Shown: positions 1 through 8,256 of the stretch, in pieces
Position numbering within the stretch: the first letter of the stretch is position 1
Layout of the letters: each line of letters starts with the position of its first letter
Assembly: GCF_020529025.1 (NCBI RefSeq)
Contig: NZ_JACNMM010000004.1
Coordinates: 124,001-188,000, forward strand
Length of the DNA stretch: 64,000 nt
DNA from: Oceaniglobus trochenteri
Lineage (GTDB): Bacteria; Pseudomonadota; Alphaproteobacteria; Rhodobacterales; Rhodobacteraceae
Direction of reading: 5' to 3'
The notes under the pieces: generated by a model
Databases searched by the model: none
Told to the model about the DNA's origin: nothing
The model's input: only the letters and a program-made list of their open reading frames with translations
Made by a program: the position numbers and the translations under genes

Positions 1-462
1 CGCGACAACCGGATGGCCCCGCCCGCCTTCAGCGAACTTGACGCCGACGGCAACGGTAGCATCAACCGCGCCGATCTGACCGCCCTGGCCGAGGCCCGCT
101 TCCGGGCCGCCGACACCGATGGCAACGGCACGCTTTCGGCGGCCGAACTCCAGGCCCGGGCCGAGCAGCGCGCCAGCGAACGGGCGGCGCAGATGGCCAC
201 CCGCATGATCAATTCGCTTGACGCCGATGGCGACGGTGCGCTGAGCGCCGAGGAAATGCGGGACATGCGCAAGGGCCGCAGGGGCGGCGGCGACATGGGC
301 GCACGGATGATCGAACGCGCCGACACCGATGGCGACGGCGCGGTTTCCGAGGCCGAATATGCGGCAGCGCTTGAAAAGATGGAAAAGCGCGGCGGCAAGA
401 AACGTGGTGAGGGGCGCGGCCACGGCGGCAAGCACGGCAAGGACCGCCGCGACGACAAGTAA
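1..462 (+). CDS. EF-hand calcium-binding protein (5' partial)
   Basis: The frame is already open at the first base, so the true start and any signal peptide lie upstream of the window. Counting from the first Met at base 13, four EF-hand loops of the DxDGNG or DxDGDG type lie at residues 10-21, 34-45, 70-81 and 104-115, each with Asp at positions 1 and 3 and an acidic residue at position 12. The last 30 or so residues are rich in Lys, Arg, Gly and His and look disordered. By family it should bind Ca2+, probably in the periplasm; the partner is unknown. An ECF sigma gene follows on the same strand after a hairpin. Confidence 0.88.
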   Translation, partial: RDNRMAPPAFSELDADGNGSINRADLTALAEARFRAADTDGNGTLSAAELQARAEQRASERAAQMATRMINSLDADGDGALSAEEMRDMRKGRRGGGDMGARMIERADTDGDGAVSEAEYAAALEKMEKRGGKKRGEGRGHGGKHGKDRRDDK

Positions 463-469
463 GCCGACC

Positions 470-496
470 GGATGCCGGGGGTCTTCCCCGGCATCC
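470..496 (+). terminator. Hairpin after the EF-hand gene
   Basis: A perfect 11-bp stem (GGATGCCGGGG with CCCCGGCATCC) and a 5-base loop start eight bases after the EF-hand stop codon. No T-run follows, so it may end or only attenuate transcription into the sigma-factor gene. An alternative sigma start at 498 would sit two bases after this stem, which argues for the later start. Confidence 0.55.
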
Positions 497-545
497 CATG
501 CAAGTGGATTGCCCGAACGATGAAAGCAGGCTAGCCCCCGTGACG

Positions 546-1118
546 ATGGAACTGCCCGGACATGACCCCGACGCCGCGCTTCTGGTGGCCTTTGGCAATG
601 GCGATCTGTCGGCGGCGCGCCTGCTGACGGCGCGGCTTGGGCCGCGTGTCCTGGGCTTTGCCACCCGGATGCTGAAGGGCGACCGGGCCGAGGCCGAGGA
701 CGTGACGCAGGAGGCCATGGTGCGGCTGTGGAAACAGGCGCCTGAATGGCAGCAGGGGCAGGCGCGGGTCTCGACCTGGCTGTTCCGGGTCACGTCGAAC
801 CTCTGCCTTGACCGGTTGCGCAAGACGGGCCGTTCCGTCGGCCTGGACGAAACGGCCGAGCCCGAGGACGACCGGCCGGGCGCGCTGGACGGCATCGCCG
901 AGGCCGAGCGGCAGGCGGCGCTGACCGAGGCGCTGGCCCGTCTGCCCGACCGGCAGCGACAGGCGGTGGTGCTGCGTCACATCGAGGGCATGGCGAACCC
1001 GCTGATCGCCGAGATAATGGACATCAGCACCGAGGCGGTCGAAAGTCTGACCGCGCGGGGCAAACGGGCGCTGGCGGCCGATCTGGCCCCCCGGCGCGAG
1101 GAGTTGGGATATGACTGA
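546..1118 (+). CDS. ECF-type RNA polymerase sigma factor
   Basis: A sigma-70 family protein of 190 residues with only regions 2 and 4, as in extracytoplasmic-function sigma factors. Region 2 carries the AEDVTQEAMVRLWK core and a STWLFRVTSNLCLDRLR segment; region 4 carries LPDRQRQAVVLRHIEGM followed by a helix-turn-helix. An in-frame ATG at 498 would add 16 residues, but it abuts the hairpin and lacks a Shine-Dalgarno sequence, so 546 is preferred. The stop overlaps the start of the next gene by 8 bp, implying translational coupling to a probable anti-sigma factor. The signal it answers to is unknown; the EF-hand and metal-sensor neighbours suggest an ionic envelope signal (inference). Confidence 0.88.
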   Translation: MELPGHDPDAALLVAFGNGDLSAARLLTARLGPRVLGFATRMLKGDRAEAEDVTQEAMVRLWKQAPEWQQGQARVSTWLFRVTSNLCLDRLRKTGRSVGLDETAEPEDDRPGALDGIAEAERQAALTEALARLPDRQRQAVVLRHIEGMANPLIAEIMDISTEAVESLTARGKRALAADLAPRREELGYD

Positions 1119-1473
1119 GCGCAAGAACGACGATACCGCCCTCGAGGCGCTGTTTGCCGAGGCCCGACGCGAAAGCGCCCCGCTGCCCGACGATCTGTTC
1201 GCGCGGATCATGGCCGATGCCGAAAGCCGGCTTCCCGCTGCGCCGGCGGCGTCACCAAGGCGGCAAAGCCGGTTGGCCGCGCTGGGTGCGATGCTGGGGG
1301 GCTGGCCCTCGATGGCGGGGCTGGCCACCGCGACGCTTGCGGGCGTCTGGATCGGGGTCGCGCAACCATCGGGCCTTTCCGACCTGGGGCTGTGGTCGGG
1401 CGACGGGGTGCAGGCGGGATACGAATTGGGCGACATGATGCCGGGATATGATTCCCTGACGGGCGAGGGTTGA
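1111..1473 (+). CDS. Putative membrane anti-sigma factor
   Basis: A 120-residue protein with an acidic, helical N-terminal half (about 1-50), one predicted membrane span near residues 65-85 and a short C-terminal part with many Gly and Asp residues. The layout, N-terminal cytoplasmic domain plus a single span, and its start inside the sigma-factor stop region are typical of anti-sigma factors paired with ECF sigmas. No zinc-binding HxxxCxxC anti-sigma motif is present, so the assignment rests on context and topology. A periplasmic metal-sensor-like protein follows after 3 bp. Confidence 0.55.
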   Translation: MTERKNDDTALEALFAEARRESAPLPDDLFARIMADAESRLPAAPAASPRRQSRLAALGAMLGGWPSMAGLATATLAGVWIGVAQPSGLSDLGLWSGDGVQAGYELGDMMPGYDSLTGEG

Positions 1474-1476
1474 GCG

Positions 1477-1971
1477 ATGATGAAGACGGGCCTTGGAAAA
1501 AGCGGACGGATCCTTCTGGTGCTGTCCCTGGCGGCGAACCTTCTGGTGGTGGGTGTCGTCGTCGGGGCGAAGCTTTCTGATCGCGGGGGCCACGACGACC
1601 GGCGCGGCCCCGAACAGGCCCTGCGCGAGATCGGGAATGTGCCCTTCGTCATGGCGCTGCCCCGCGACGACCGTTCCGCCCTGATCAAGGAGCTGGGCGG
1701 CACCCGCAGCAAGGCGTTCCGCGCCAACCGCGAAAGGTTGCGCGAAAGGTTCGAGGCGGTGCTGGCCCTTCTGCGCGCCGATGATTTCGACGCCGAGGCC
1801 CTGCGCGCCCTGATGGCCGAACAGCGCGAAACCCTGTTCGAGCGTCAGAAGCTGGGGGAAGACCTGTTGATCGCCCGCCTCTCGGGGATGAGCGCAAAAG
1901 ACCGCGCCGCCTATGCCGACCGGCTGGACCGGTCGCTGCGCAGGGGGCCGCGCAAGGGCGCGCACCCCTGA
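1477..1971 (+). CDS. Periplasmic heavy-metal sensor-like protein
   Basis: A 164-residue membrane-anchored protein: one N-terminal span at about residues 12-32, then a periplasmic, all-helical region rich in Arg, Glu and Ala. This architecture matches the CnrX/ZraP-like heavy-metal-resistance family, which senses metal in the periplasm and releases an anti-sigma or sensor partner. It is the third gene of a tight sigma/anti-sigma unit, which supports a sensor role. The last 61 bp overlap the 3' end of the opposite-strand PleD-like gene. No clear metal-binding His/Met cluster is visible, so the ligand cannot be named. Confidence 0.65.
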   Translation: MMKTGLGKSGRILLVLSLAANLLVVGVVVGAKLSDRGGHDDRRGPEQALREIGNVPFVMALPRDDRSALIKELGGTRSKAFRANRERLRERFEAVLALLRADDFDAEALRALMAEQRETLFERQKLGEDLLIARLSGMSAKDRAAYADRLDRSLRRGPRKGAHP

Positions 1972-3365
1972 TCGGGGCCGGCCGGTTCGGTCAGGCGCGC
2001 GGTCGGCGCGATGCAGACCCGGTTACGCCCCTCGGACTTGGCCCGGTAAAGCGCAGCGTCGGCCCGGGCGAGCAGCGCGTCCACCTCGCCGTTCTCGGCG
2101 CTGCCCATGGCCAGGCCGAGGCTGATCGTCACGCGCACCTGCCCGCCGTCGGGCAGCGCAATGGGCAGGGCGGCGATGCGCCGGCACAGGCGTTCGGCGG
2201 CAAGGCGGGCGTCGGGCAGGGTGGCATCGGGCAGGGCGACAACGAATTCCTCGCCCCCGTAGCGCGCCACCAGGTCGACCGCGCGCAGGTTGTCCTGGAG
2301 CCCCCGCGCTACGGCGGCCAGCACGATGTCGCCCGCGCTGTGCCCATGGGTGTCGTTGACCGTCTTGAAGCGGTCGATGTCGATCATCAGCACCGCAAAG
2401 CTGCGCTGGTTCCTTGCGGCCCTTTCGGCCAGGCGGGCCAGGTGGTGGTTGCCATAGCGGCGGTTGAACAGGCCGGTCAGCGGGTCGATCGTGGCCATGC
2501 GCAGCCCCGATTCCACGGAGTTGCGCAGGATGTCGTTGTCGCGCTTGCGGCGGATCTGACGATCAAGCCGCAGCGCCAGTTCGGCGGGGTCGAACCCTTC
2601 CTCAAGCAGGGCGTTGGCCCCGATATCAAGGGCGGTGGCCTGCAATTCGTCGGCATCGGCCCCGTGCACCATGAGGATCGCGGCGTGGCGGGTGGCCGGG
2701 CGGCTGCGCAGTTCGGACAGAAGGCGCAGACCGTCGTTCAGCCCCGTGTGCCCGGTGGCCAGGACAAAGGCATCGGGGGCGGGCTGATCCGGTGAAAGCT
2801 GCATCGCCTCGCTGCGCCCCATGAGGCTGATGCCATGGGTCGACAGCCCGCGCAGCCCCGATTTCCATCCCACGGCCTGTTCCGGGCTTGCCCCGATCAG
2901 CGCCACGCGCCCCGGCCGGTGCAGCACCGGCGCGGCTTCGGCAAAGCCCATCTCGCGGGCCGTCATGTCGCGGCCGCGCAATTCGCGGTCGGTGTCATGG
3001 GCGCGCAGCAGGCTGCGCACACGCGCCAGCAGGCAGGTTTCGCTGAAGTGATAGGACATCACCTCGTCCGCACCGGCCGAAAGGGCGGCCAGGCGGTGGG
3101 CGCTCTGGTTGTGGTCCAGCAGCATCAGGATCGGCAGGGCGGCGGTGACGGGATCGGATTTCAGCTGCCGGCACAGCGCCGCGCCGTCCATGTCGGGCAG
3201 GGAGGGCGGCAGGATCATCAGGTCGATCTCTTCGGCGCGGGCCATGCTGCGCGCCCTTGCCGCGCTGTCGCACTGGCTGACGCGGTACTGGGCCGCGGCC
3301 AGCTTGACCTTCAGAACGATCCGGTTGGTCGCCACATCGTCGGCAATCAATATCCTGCCTGCCAT
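1911..3365 (-). CDS. PleD-like diguanylate cyclase (REC-REC-GGDEF) lacking the phospho-acceptor Asp
   Basis: Makes the second messenger c-di-GMP from GTP, by family. Layout: receiver domain about 1-125, a degenerate receiver about 150-275, then a GGDEF domain about 295-460. The cyclase looks active: the signature is GGEEF (370-374) and the inhibitory I-site RxxD (RAVD, 361-364) sits five residues before it. The first receiver keeps the acidic pair D9-D10, but residue 53, the phosphorylated Asp in Caulobacter PleD, is Pro (local sequence MILPPSLPDMDG). The second receiver lacks both acidic pair and acceptor, as usual for PleD. Classical phospho-activation is therefore unlikely. The C-terminal tail is encoded in the 61-bp overlap with the metal-sensor gene. 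Confidence 0.9.
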   Translation of the reverse strand: MAGRILIADDVATNRIVLKVKLAAAQYRVSQCDSAARARSMARAEEIDLMILPPSLPDMDGAALCRQLKSDPVTAALPILMLLDHNQSAHRLAALSAGADEVMSYHFSETCLLARVRSLLRAHDTDRELRGRDMTAREMGFAEAAPVLHRPGRVALIGASPEQAVGWKSGLRGLSTHGISLMGRSEAMQLSPDQPAPDAFVLATGHTGLNDGLRLLSELRSRPATRHAAILMVHGADADELQATALDIGANALLEEGFDPAELALRLDRQIRRKRDNDILRNSVESGLRMATIDPLTGLFNRRYGNHHLARLAERAARNQRSFAVLMIDIDRFKTVNDTHGHSAGDIVLAAVARGLQDNLRAVDLVARYGGEEFVVALPDATLPDARLAAERLCRRIAALPIALPDGGQVRVTISLGLAMGSAENGEVDALLARADAALYRAKSEGRNRVCIAPTARLTEPAGPDQGCAPLRGPLRSDRSSRSA

Positions 3366-3460
3366 GTTTCCCCGCGGATTTAGGTTGAATTGTTCCGACC
3401 TGTGTCATCTTTCGTGGAGAATGATTAAGAAACTCTTTCGAAAGCATTAAGGAGTTCGCG

Positions 3461-3739
3461 ATGCAGCAGGAAAACGCCGAGACGATCGCGGTTCAGGCAC
3501 TGGGCTGGCTGGCAGGGCAGGATGACCTGCTGGGCGTCTTCATGGGGGCGACCGGTGTGGGCGCCGACGAGATCCGCAAGGCGGCGGGGCACCCCGATTT
3601 CCTGGCCTCGGTTCTGGATTTCCTGACCATGGACGATGCATGGGTGGTGCGCTTCTGCGACGATGCGGGCCTGCCCTACGATGCGCCGATGCAGGCGCGC
3701 CACGCACTGCCCGGCGGCGGCCAGGTGCATTGGACATGA
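3461..3739 (+). CDS. DUF3572 family protein
   Basis: A small 92-residue protein matching the alphaproteobacterial DUF3572 family: an ETIAVQALGWLAGQDD start, then an FMGATGVGADEIR segment and a conserved VLDFLTMDDAWVVRFCDDAGL core. The family has no established function. No signal peptide or membrane span is seen. The start has a good AAGGAG just upstream. The stop overlaps the next start by 4 bp (ATGA), so it is coupled to a HAD phosphatase. The divergent promoter region shared with the PleD-like gene (3366-3460) contains the palindrome CTTTCGAAAG at 3435-3444. Confidence 0.9.
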   Translation: MQQENAETIAVQALGWLAGQDDLLGVFMGATGVGADEIRKAAGHPDFLASVLDFLTMDDAWVVRFCDDAGLPYDAPMQARHALPGGGQVHWT

Positions 3740-4437
3740 GCGCGCGCATCGAGGGAATCCTGTTCGACAAGGACGGCACGCTGTTCGATTTCGCGGCCTC
3801 GTGGGGCGGCTGGCTGCGCCGGTTGCTGAAAGACCTGTCCGAAGGCGATGCCACGCTGGGCGCCCGGCTGGCCAAGGCCGTGGGATACGCACCCGACAGC
3901 GGCACCTTCCTGCCCGGCAGCCCGATCATCGCCGAAACCACGGCCACCAATGCGTCCATCCTGTTGCGCCATCTGCCCAACTGGGATCATCCGCGGCTTG
4001 TTGCCCATATGGACGGGCTGGCGGCCGAGATCACGCAGGTGCCCATCCTGCCGCTGGCCCCCCTGCTGGAAAACCTGCGTGGGCGGGGCCTTGCCCTGGG
4101 CGTGGCCACGAACGACGGCGAGGCGCCGGCCCGGTCGCACCTGGAAAAGGCGGGCGTGCTTGGGATGTTCGATTTCGTCGCGGGTGCCGACAGCGGCCAT
4201 GGCGGCAAGCCCGAGCCCGGCGCCCTTCTGGCCTTTGCGCAGGCGCTCGGGCTGGAGCCCGGCAGCGTGGCGATGGTGGGGGACAGTGCGCACGATCTGA
4301 TGGCGGGGCGCGCGGCGGGCATGGTTTGTGTCGGGGTAAGCCGGGGCGCCAACGACCCCGAGGCCCTGCCGCCCCTGGCCGATGTCGTGCTGAACGACAT
4401 CGGCGAACTGCCTGAATGGCTCGATTCGCGGGGCTAG
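3736..4437 (+). CDS. HAD-superfamily hydrolase, phosphoglycolate-phosphatase-like
   Basis: A 233-residue haloacid-dehalogenase fold phosphatase. Motif I is FDKDGTLFDF (DxDGT, with the nucleophile Asp first), motif II lies in GVATND, motif III is the Lys in GGKPEP and motif IV is MVGDSAHDL. The start at 3736 overlaps the DUF3572 stop; earlier in-frame starts would run through that gene. The substrate cannot be read from sequence; Gph-type enzymes remove phosphate from 2-phosphoglycolate, and a second Gph homologue lies at 58414-59079. Cytoplasmic. It converges on the lytic transglycosylase gene, with a hairpin between them. Confidence 0.88.
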   Translation: MSARIEGILFDKDGTLFDFAASWGGWLRRLLKDLSEGDATLGARLAKAVGYAPDSGTFLPGSPIIAETTATNASILLRHLPNWDHPRLVAHMDGLAAEITQVPILPLAPLLENLRGRGLALGVATNDGEAPARSHLEKAGVLGMFDFVAGADSGHGGKPEPGALLAFAQALGLEPGSVAMVGDSAHDLMAGRAAGMVCVGVSRGANDPEALPPLADVVLNDIGELPEWLDSRG

Positions 4438-4450
4438 GCCCGTGGCAAAC

Positions 4451-4474
4451 CCGCCGCCCGCAACGGGGCGGCGG
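4451..4474. terminator. Bidirectional hairpin between convergent genes
   Basis: A 9-bp perfect stem (CCGCCGCCC with GGGCGGCGG) around a 6-base loop, placed between the ends of the HAD phosphatase and lytic transglycosylase genes. No long T-run on either strand. Confidence 0.5.
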
Positions 4475-4485
4475 CAAAGGCGGTT

Positions 4486-5292
4486 CTAGCCGTCGATCCG
4501 GGCGGCCATGATCGCGATGGCCTTCTGATAGACGCCCGCGGCATTCCATTCCTGGATCGCGCGGAAATTCGTCTGGCCGGGCTGATACCCGGCACCGGGT
4601 TGCCAGCCCTTCTGGCGCAGGTAATTGGCGGTACTGGCCATGGCATCGACAAGGTTGGTCAGATCGACGCGGCCGTTGCCGTCGCCATCCACGCCGTAGC
4701 GCAGGGCGTTGCCCGGCAGGAACTGGGTGTGGCCCAACTCTCCGTGGCGCGCCCCGATGGCGTTGGGCGACATCGAACCGTTGTCCACCAGCTTGAGCGC
4801 GGCCACGGCATGGGGCGTGAAGAAGCCCGAGCGCCGGCAATCATAGGCCAGCGTTGTGATGGCCGAAACAACGTTGCTGTCGCCCATGAACCCGCCAAAT
4901 CCGGTCTCCATCCCGTGGATCGCCAGCAGGACACCAGCCGGCACGCCAAAGCGTTGTTCCAGCGCGTTGAACAGGTTGGCGTTGCGCGCCCGGTGCTTGC
5001 GCCCCTGTGCCACGATCGTGTCGGCGCCGCGCACCTGCATGAACTTCTCGAGGCTGTACTTGAAGCTTTTCTGGTTGCGGTCGGCCTGGATGGTCTTGGT
5101 GGCATAGCGGGCCGAGGCCAGCGCCTGAAGCCCGCGCTGACCGACGCCCTGGGCGCGGGCCTCGCCTGCGAAGGCGGCTTTCCAGGCCTCGAAGCCGCCG
5201 GCGTTGTTGCCGCATTGCGCGGCCTGGGCCGCCCCGGCACCAAGGGCCAGAACCGACGCGAGGGCGGCGGCTTTGGAAATCAATTTCAACAT
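4486..5292 (-). CDS. Lytic murein transglycosylase, MltB/Slt35-like
   Basis: Cleaves peptidoglycan between MurNAc and GlcNAc to leave a 1,6-anhydro end, by family. The 268-residue protein has an N-terminal signal peptide (about 1-25, cut after AQA). The catalytic Glu is E129 in AIHGMETGFGGFMG, and substrate-groove segments ALKLVDNG and HTQFLPGNALRYG follow. A loop DGDGNGRVD at about 202-210 matches the Ca2+-binding EF-hand known from Slt35. No C-terminal peptidoglycan-binding domain, so this is the short form. No lipobox, so soluble in the periplasm. Divergent from the SleB hydrolase gene. Confidence 0.92.
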   Translation of the reverse strand: MLKLISKAAALASVLALGAGAAQAAQCGNNAGGFEAWKAAFAGEARAQGVGQRGLQALASARYATKTIQADRNQKSFKYSLEKFMQVRGADTIVAQGRKHRARNANLFNALEQRFGVPAGVLLAIHGMETGFGGFMGDSNVVSAITTLAYDCRRSGFFTPHAVAALKLVDNGSMSPNAIGARHGELGHTQFLPGNALRYGVDGDGNGRVDLTNLVDAMASTANYLRQKGWQPGAGYQPGQTNFRAIQEWNAAGVYQKAIAIMAARIDG

Positions 5293-5435
5293 GAACCTGC
5301 TCCGTTAAATCCGAATGACGGGCAAAGCTTAGGCGGAACATGGCCATTTCGCCAGAGCGCAGTTCAGCCGCTACCGTCAGGGGATGGTCACCTTTGGCCC
5401 CGCGCGCGGGCCGGCAAGAAACCGCCGGTCAGCGG

Positions 5436-5472
5436 CCCCGGCGGCCTGTGGGGTTTTCAACCCATGCCGGGG
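5436..5472. other. Nested hairpin in the MltB/SleB intergenic region
   Basis: The 260-bp divergent gap 5293-5552 holds no gene. Inside it CCCCGGC (5436-5442) pairs with GCCGGGG (5466-5472) around an inner GGGTT-TTC-AACCC hairpin (5451-5463). It would lie in the SleB leader transcript. Function unknown. Confidence 0.35.
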
Positions 5473-5552
5473 GGCCTAGACCCGCCGCCGCTTGCAGCTT
5501 CGGTGCGTGGATTACGAAAATGCGCCGCAGCACCCCATTGCCCGGAGGCAGA

Positions 5553-6224
5553 ATGAAACACCCGCGTCTTGCGTGGGCCGCACTTTTTTGTGCCGCAACC
5601 ACATTTTCAGCGCCCGCTGGGGCCGACATTGTTTTCTCCACTTCCAACGATCCTTCCGTGAAGCTGGCGCACCAGTTGGGTGGCCTTCTGGGCACCCAAA
5701 GCGTGCCCCTGCAACCAGAACGTGGGAACCGGCTGTTCCGGCCCGGCGCGCCCACGGCCGGGGCACGGCCGCGCAAATCGTCGGTGCCCGAGTATTCGGC
5801 GCGCGCGCTGTCGTCCCTGCCAAGGGTCGAGGGGGACGCGGAGTGGTCCTGCCTGGCCGAGGCGCTGTATTTCGAGGCGCGGGGCGAATCGGTGAAGGGC
5901 ATCTTCGCGGTGGCCGAGGTGATCCTGAACCGGGTCGACAGTGGCCGTTTTCCCGATACCGTCTGCAAGGTCGTGAACCAGGGCACCGGGCGCAAGTACC
6001 AGTGCCAGTTCACCTATACCTGCAACGGAAACTCGCGCAAGATCCGCGAACCCGGCGCCTGGACTAAGGTGGGCAAGGTCGCCCAGGTGATGCTGGAAGG
6101 CGCGCCGCGCGGCCTGACCGGGGGGGCCACCTATTACCACACCAATGCCGTGCGCCCGCGCTGGAGCCGGGTATTCGCCCGCACCGCGCAGATCGGCGTT
6201 CACCTCTTTTATCGCAAGGGCTAG
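5553..6224 (+). CDS. SleB-type cell-wall hydrolase
   Basis: A 223-residue secreted hydrolase of the SleB/CwlJ family (Hydrolase_2), predicted to cut peptidoglycan glycan strands. Residues 1-24 form a signal peptide ending in APAGA. The catalytic domain occupies about 100-220 and begins at CLAEALYFEARGES, with ILNRVDSGRFPDTVC and ATYYHTNAVRPRWS segments typical of the family; the Glu in YFEARGE is the likely acid. The start was chosen at 5553 because GGAGG lies five bases upstream; the frame is open further upstream but without a better site. In Gram-negative bacteria these act in the periplasm on wall remodelling rather than germination. Confidence 0.88.
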   Translation: MKHPRLAWAALFCAATTFSAPAGADIVFSTSNDPSVKLAHQLGGLLGTQSVPLQPERGNRLFRPGAPTAGARPRKSSVPEYSARALSSLPRVEGDAEWSCLAEALYFEARGESVKGIFAVAEVILNRVDSGRFPDTVCKVVNQGTGRKYQCQFTYTCNGNSRKIREPGAWTKVGKVAQVMLEGAPRGLTGGATYYHTNAVRPRWSRVFARTAQIGVHLFYRKG

Positions 6225-6266
6225 GCCGCTCTGGCGGGGGGCGTTTCGCTGCGCTAGGGAAGGGGC

Positions 6267-7187
6267 ATGACATCCGATCCCAGCACCGCCTTCGCCCCTC
6301 TGGACGACCGCGCCGCCGCCATGGCGTTGCCGCTTGACCGCATCTCGTTGCGCGATCATGTCGTCGAGGTTGAAATCGGCGCCTTCCAGCAGGAGAGGGG
6401 AACGACCCAGAGGGTCAGCTTCAGCCTGGTGGTCGAGGTGGCGCCCCACGACGGCGCGCAAAGCGATGATGTCGACAGCATCCTTTCCTATGACACCCTG
6501 ACCGAGGCGATCGCCGCCGAACTGGCCGCCGAACGCCTGAACCTGCTGGAAACTTTGGCCGAACGTATCGCCCTGCGGGTGCTGCGCGAACCCCAGGCGC
6601 AGCGGTGTTTCGTGCGGATCGAAAAGCTTGACCGTGGGCCGGGCGCCCTGGGGGTGGAGATCGTGCGTGCCCACGGCGATGTCGCGGGCGAGGCGGGCGG
6701 CGAGGTGCAGGTGGTGCCACTGGTGGTTTACCTCTCGAACGCGGCGCTCTGCGCGCCCCATCTTGCGGGCTGGATCGACCGGCTGGCGCAGCGCGAGGGC
6801 CCCGCCGTTCTTTGTGTCGGGCCCGGCGCGGTTGTGCCGCCCGCCGTCGATCACCCCCAGGCCCAGCGGCGGATCGACCTCTTGAGCATCGAGCAGAACG
6901 CCTGGGCGCTGGCGGCCCGTGACGCGCGGCTGAGCGTGGTGGCCAGCCGGACCGAGCTTGACTGGGCCATGAAGCACGGCGCGCTGACCGTCTGGGCACC
7001 GTCAAAGATCGTGCTGGACAGCGTGACACCGCCGCCGATGGGCACCCACGCCCCGGGCCTGGCATCGTGGTTCGCGGGGCAGAACGGGGCGTCGGACATG
7101 ATCGTGATCGGCGAAACCCCGCCTGAAACCGCCGGCCTGCGGCTCTGGCCCCATCGTGTTGACGATCCCGGGCTGCCCGAGACTTGA
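6267..7187 (+). CDS. folB: Dihydroneopterin aldolase with a C-terminal extension
   Basis: FolB converts dihydroneopterin to 6-hydroxymethyl-dihydropterin in folate synthesis. The FolB domain spans about residues 22-135: DRISLRDHVVEVEIGAF with the catalytic Glu region QQERG, then SYDTLTEAI, LLETLAERIA and VRIEKLDRGPGALGVEI with the conserved Lys at 120. FolB is normally about 120 residues; this protein has 306. The remaining 150 or so residues (from VQVVPLVVYLSN) have alternating strand and helix character but no motif I recognise. The downstream folP gene supports the folate role. The gap to folP is 31 bp. Confidence 0.85.
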   Translation: MTSDPSTAFAPLDDRAAAMALPLDRISLRDHVVEVEIGAFQQERGTTQRVSFSLVVEVAPHDGAQSDDVDSILSYDTLTEAIAAELAAERLNLLETLAERIALRVLREPQAQRCFVRIEKLDRGPGALGVEIVRAHGDVAGEAGGEVQVVPLVVYLSNAALCAPHLAGWIDRLAQREGPAVLCVGPGAVVPPAVDHPQAQRRIDLLSIEQNAWALAARDARLSVVASRTELDWAMKHGALTVWAPSKIVLDSVTPPPMGTHAPGLASWFAGQNGASDMIVIGETPPETAGLRLWPHRVDDPGLPET

Positions 7188-7218
7188 AACCCGAAGCGGC
7201 TGGGCAGATAGAACCCCC

Positions 7219-8256
7219 ATGACCGAATATTTCCGCCCCCTTGTGCAGACCGGACCGCGCCGCCCCGCCGATGCGGTGCCGCTGGCCGGTGGTGCCCACT
7301 GGTTCACCATGGTCGAGCGGTTGCAGCGCGGCCGCCCCTCCCGCTTCGTCCCGGCGCAGGAGCTTCCGGCCGACGCCCTTGACCGCCTGTCGCGCCCCCG
7401 GCCACCCATCGCCGGTCTGGACATGGATCAGCCGCGCCTGATGGGCATTCTCAACGTCACACCTGACAGCTTTTCCGACGGCGGGCTGTTCGCGGCCCCC
7501 GATGCGGCACTGGCCCAGGCGCGGGCCTTGGCGGCGCAGGGGGCCGACATTCTGGACATCGGCGGCGAATCCACCCGCCCGGGCGCCGCAACCGTTCCTG
7601 TCAGGGATGAAATCGAACGCACCGCGCCGGTGATCGCCGCCCTGCGGGCCGGTCATGACGGCCCCGTTTCGATCGACACGCGCAAGGCGGCGGTGGCCGA
7701 GGCGGCACTGGAGGCCGGTGCGACGATCCTCAACGATGTCTCGGCGATGAGTTATGATGACGCCATGGCCCGCCTTGCCGCCAGGACCGGCGCGCCGATC
7801 TGCCTGATGCATGCCCAGGGCACGCCCGAGGTGATGCAGAAGGCGCCGCGCTATGACGACGTGCTGCTGGATGTCTACGACTATCTTGCCGGGCGGGTGG
7901 AAATGGCCGTGGAGGCGGGCATTTCGCGCGACCGGATCATCATCGATCCGGGGATCGGTTTCGGCAAGACGCTTGAACATAACCTGACCCTGCTGGCGGG
8001 GCTGTCGCTGTTTCACGGGCTGGGTTGTGCCGTGCTGCTGGGGGCCTCGCGCAAGAAGTTCATCGGCACGCTGGGCGGCACCGACGAGGCGCGCGCCCGT
8101 GCGCCTGGTTCGGTGGGCGTTGCGCTGGCGGGCGTTGCGCAAGGGGTGCAGATTTTGCGCGTCCATGATATCGCAGAGACAAGACAGGCGCTTACCCTTT
8201 GGTGGGCCGCCGTTCAGGGGGCCGCGCAGACGGCCGGGCAAGGAGGCAGGCCATGA
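7219..8256 (+). CDS. folP: Dihydropteroate synthase
   Basis: Joins 6-hydroxymethyl-dihydropterin diphosphate to p-aminobenzoate in folate synthesis; the sulfonamide target. Family signatures are intact: [64 protein letters not shown] and [11 protein letters not shown]. The 345-residue protein carries about 70 extra N-terminal residues before the TIM barrel. The ATG at 7219 is the first after folB; upstream in-frame starts lie inside folB. The stop overlaps glmM by 4 bp (ATGA), the common folP-glmM coupling. Confidence 0.95.
   Translation: MTEYFRPLVQTGPRRPADAVPLAGGAHWFTMVERLQRGRPSRFVPAQELPADALDRLSRPRPPIAGLDMDQPRLMGILNVTPDSFSDGGLFAAPDAALAQARALAAQGADILDIGGESTRPGAATVPVRDEIERTAPVIAALRAGHDGPVSIDTRKAAVAEAALEAGATILNDVSAMSYDDAMARLAARTGAPICLMHAQGTPEVMQKAPRYDDVLLDVYDYLAGRVEMAVEAGISRDRIIIDPGIGFGKTLEHNLTLLAGLSLFHGLGCAVLLGASRKKFIGTLGGTDEARARAPGSVGVALAGVAQGVQILRVHDIAETRQALTLWWAAVQGAAQTAGQGGRP

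Noticed and set aside
3424-3450. A second CtrA box in the pleD/DUF3572 intergenic region (two TTAA sites)
   Set aside because: The TTAA sites are 19 bases apart rather than 7, so the consensus is not met.
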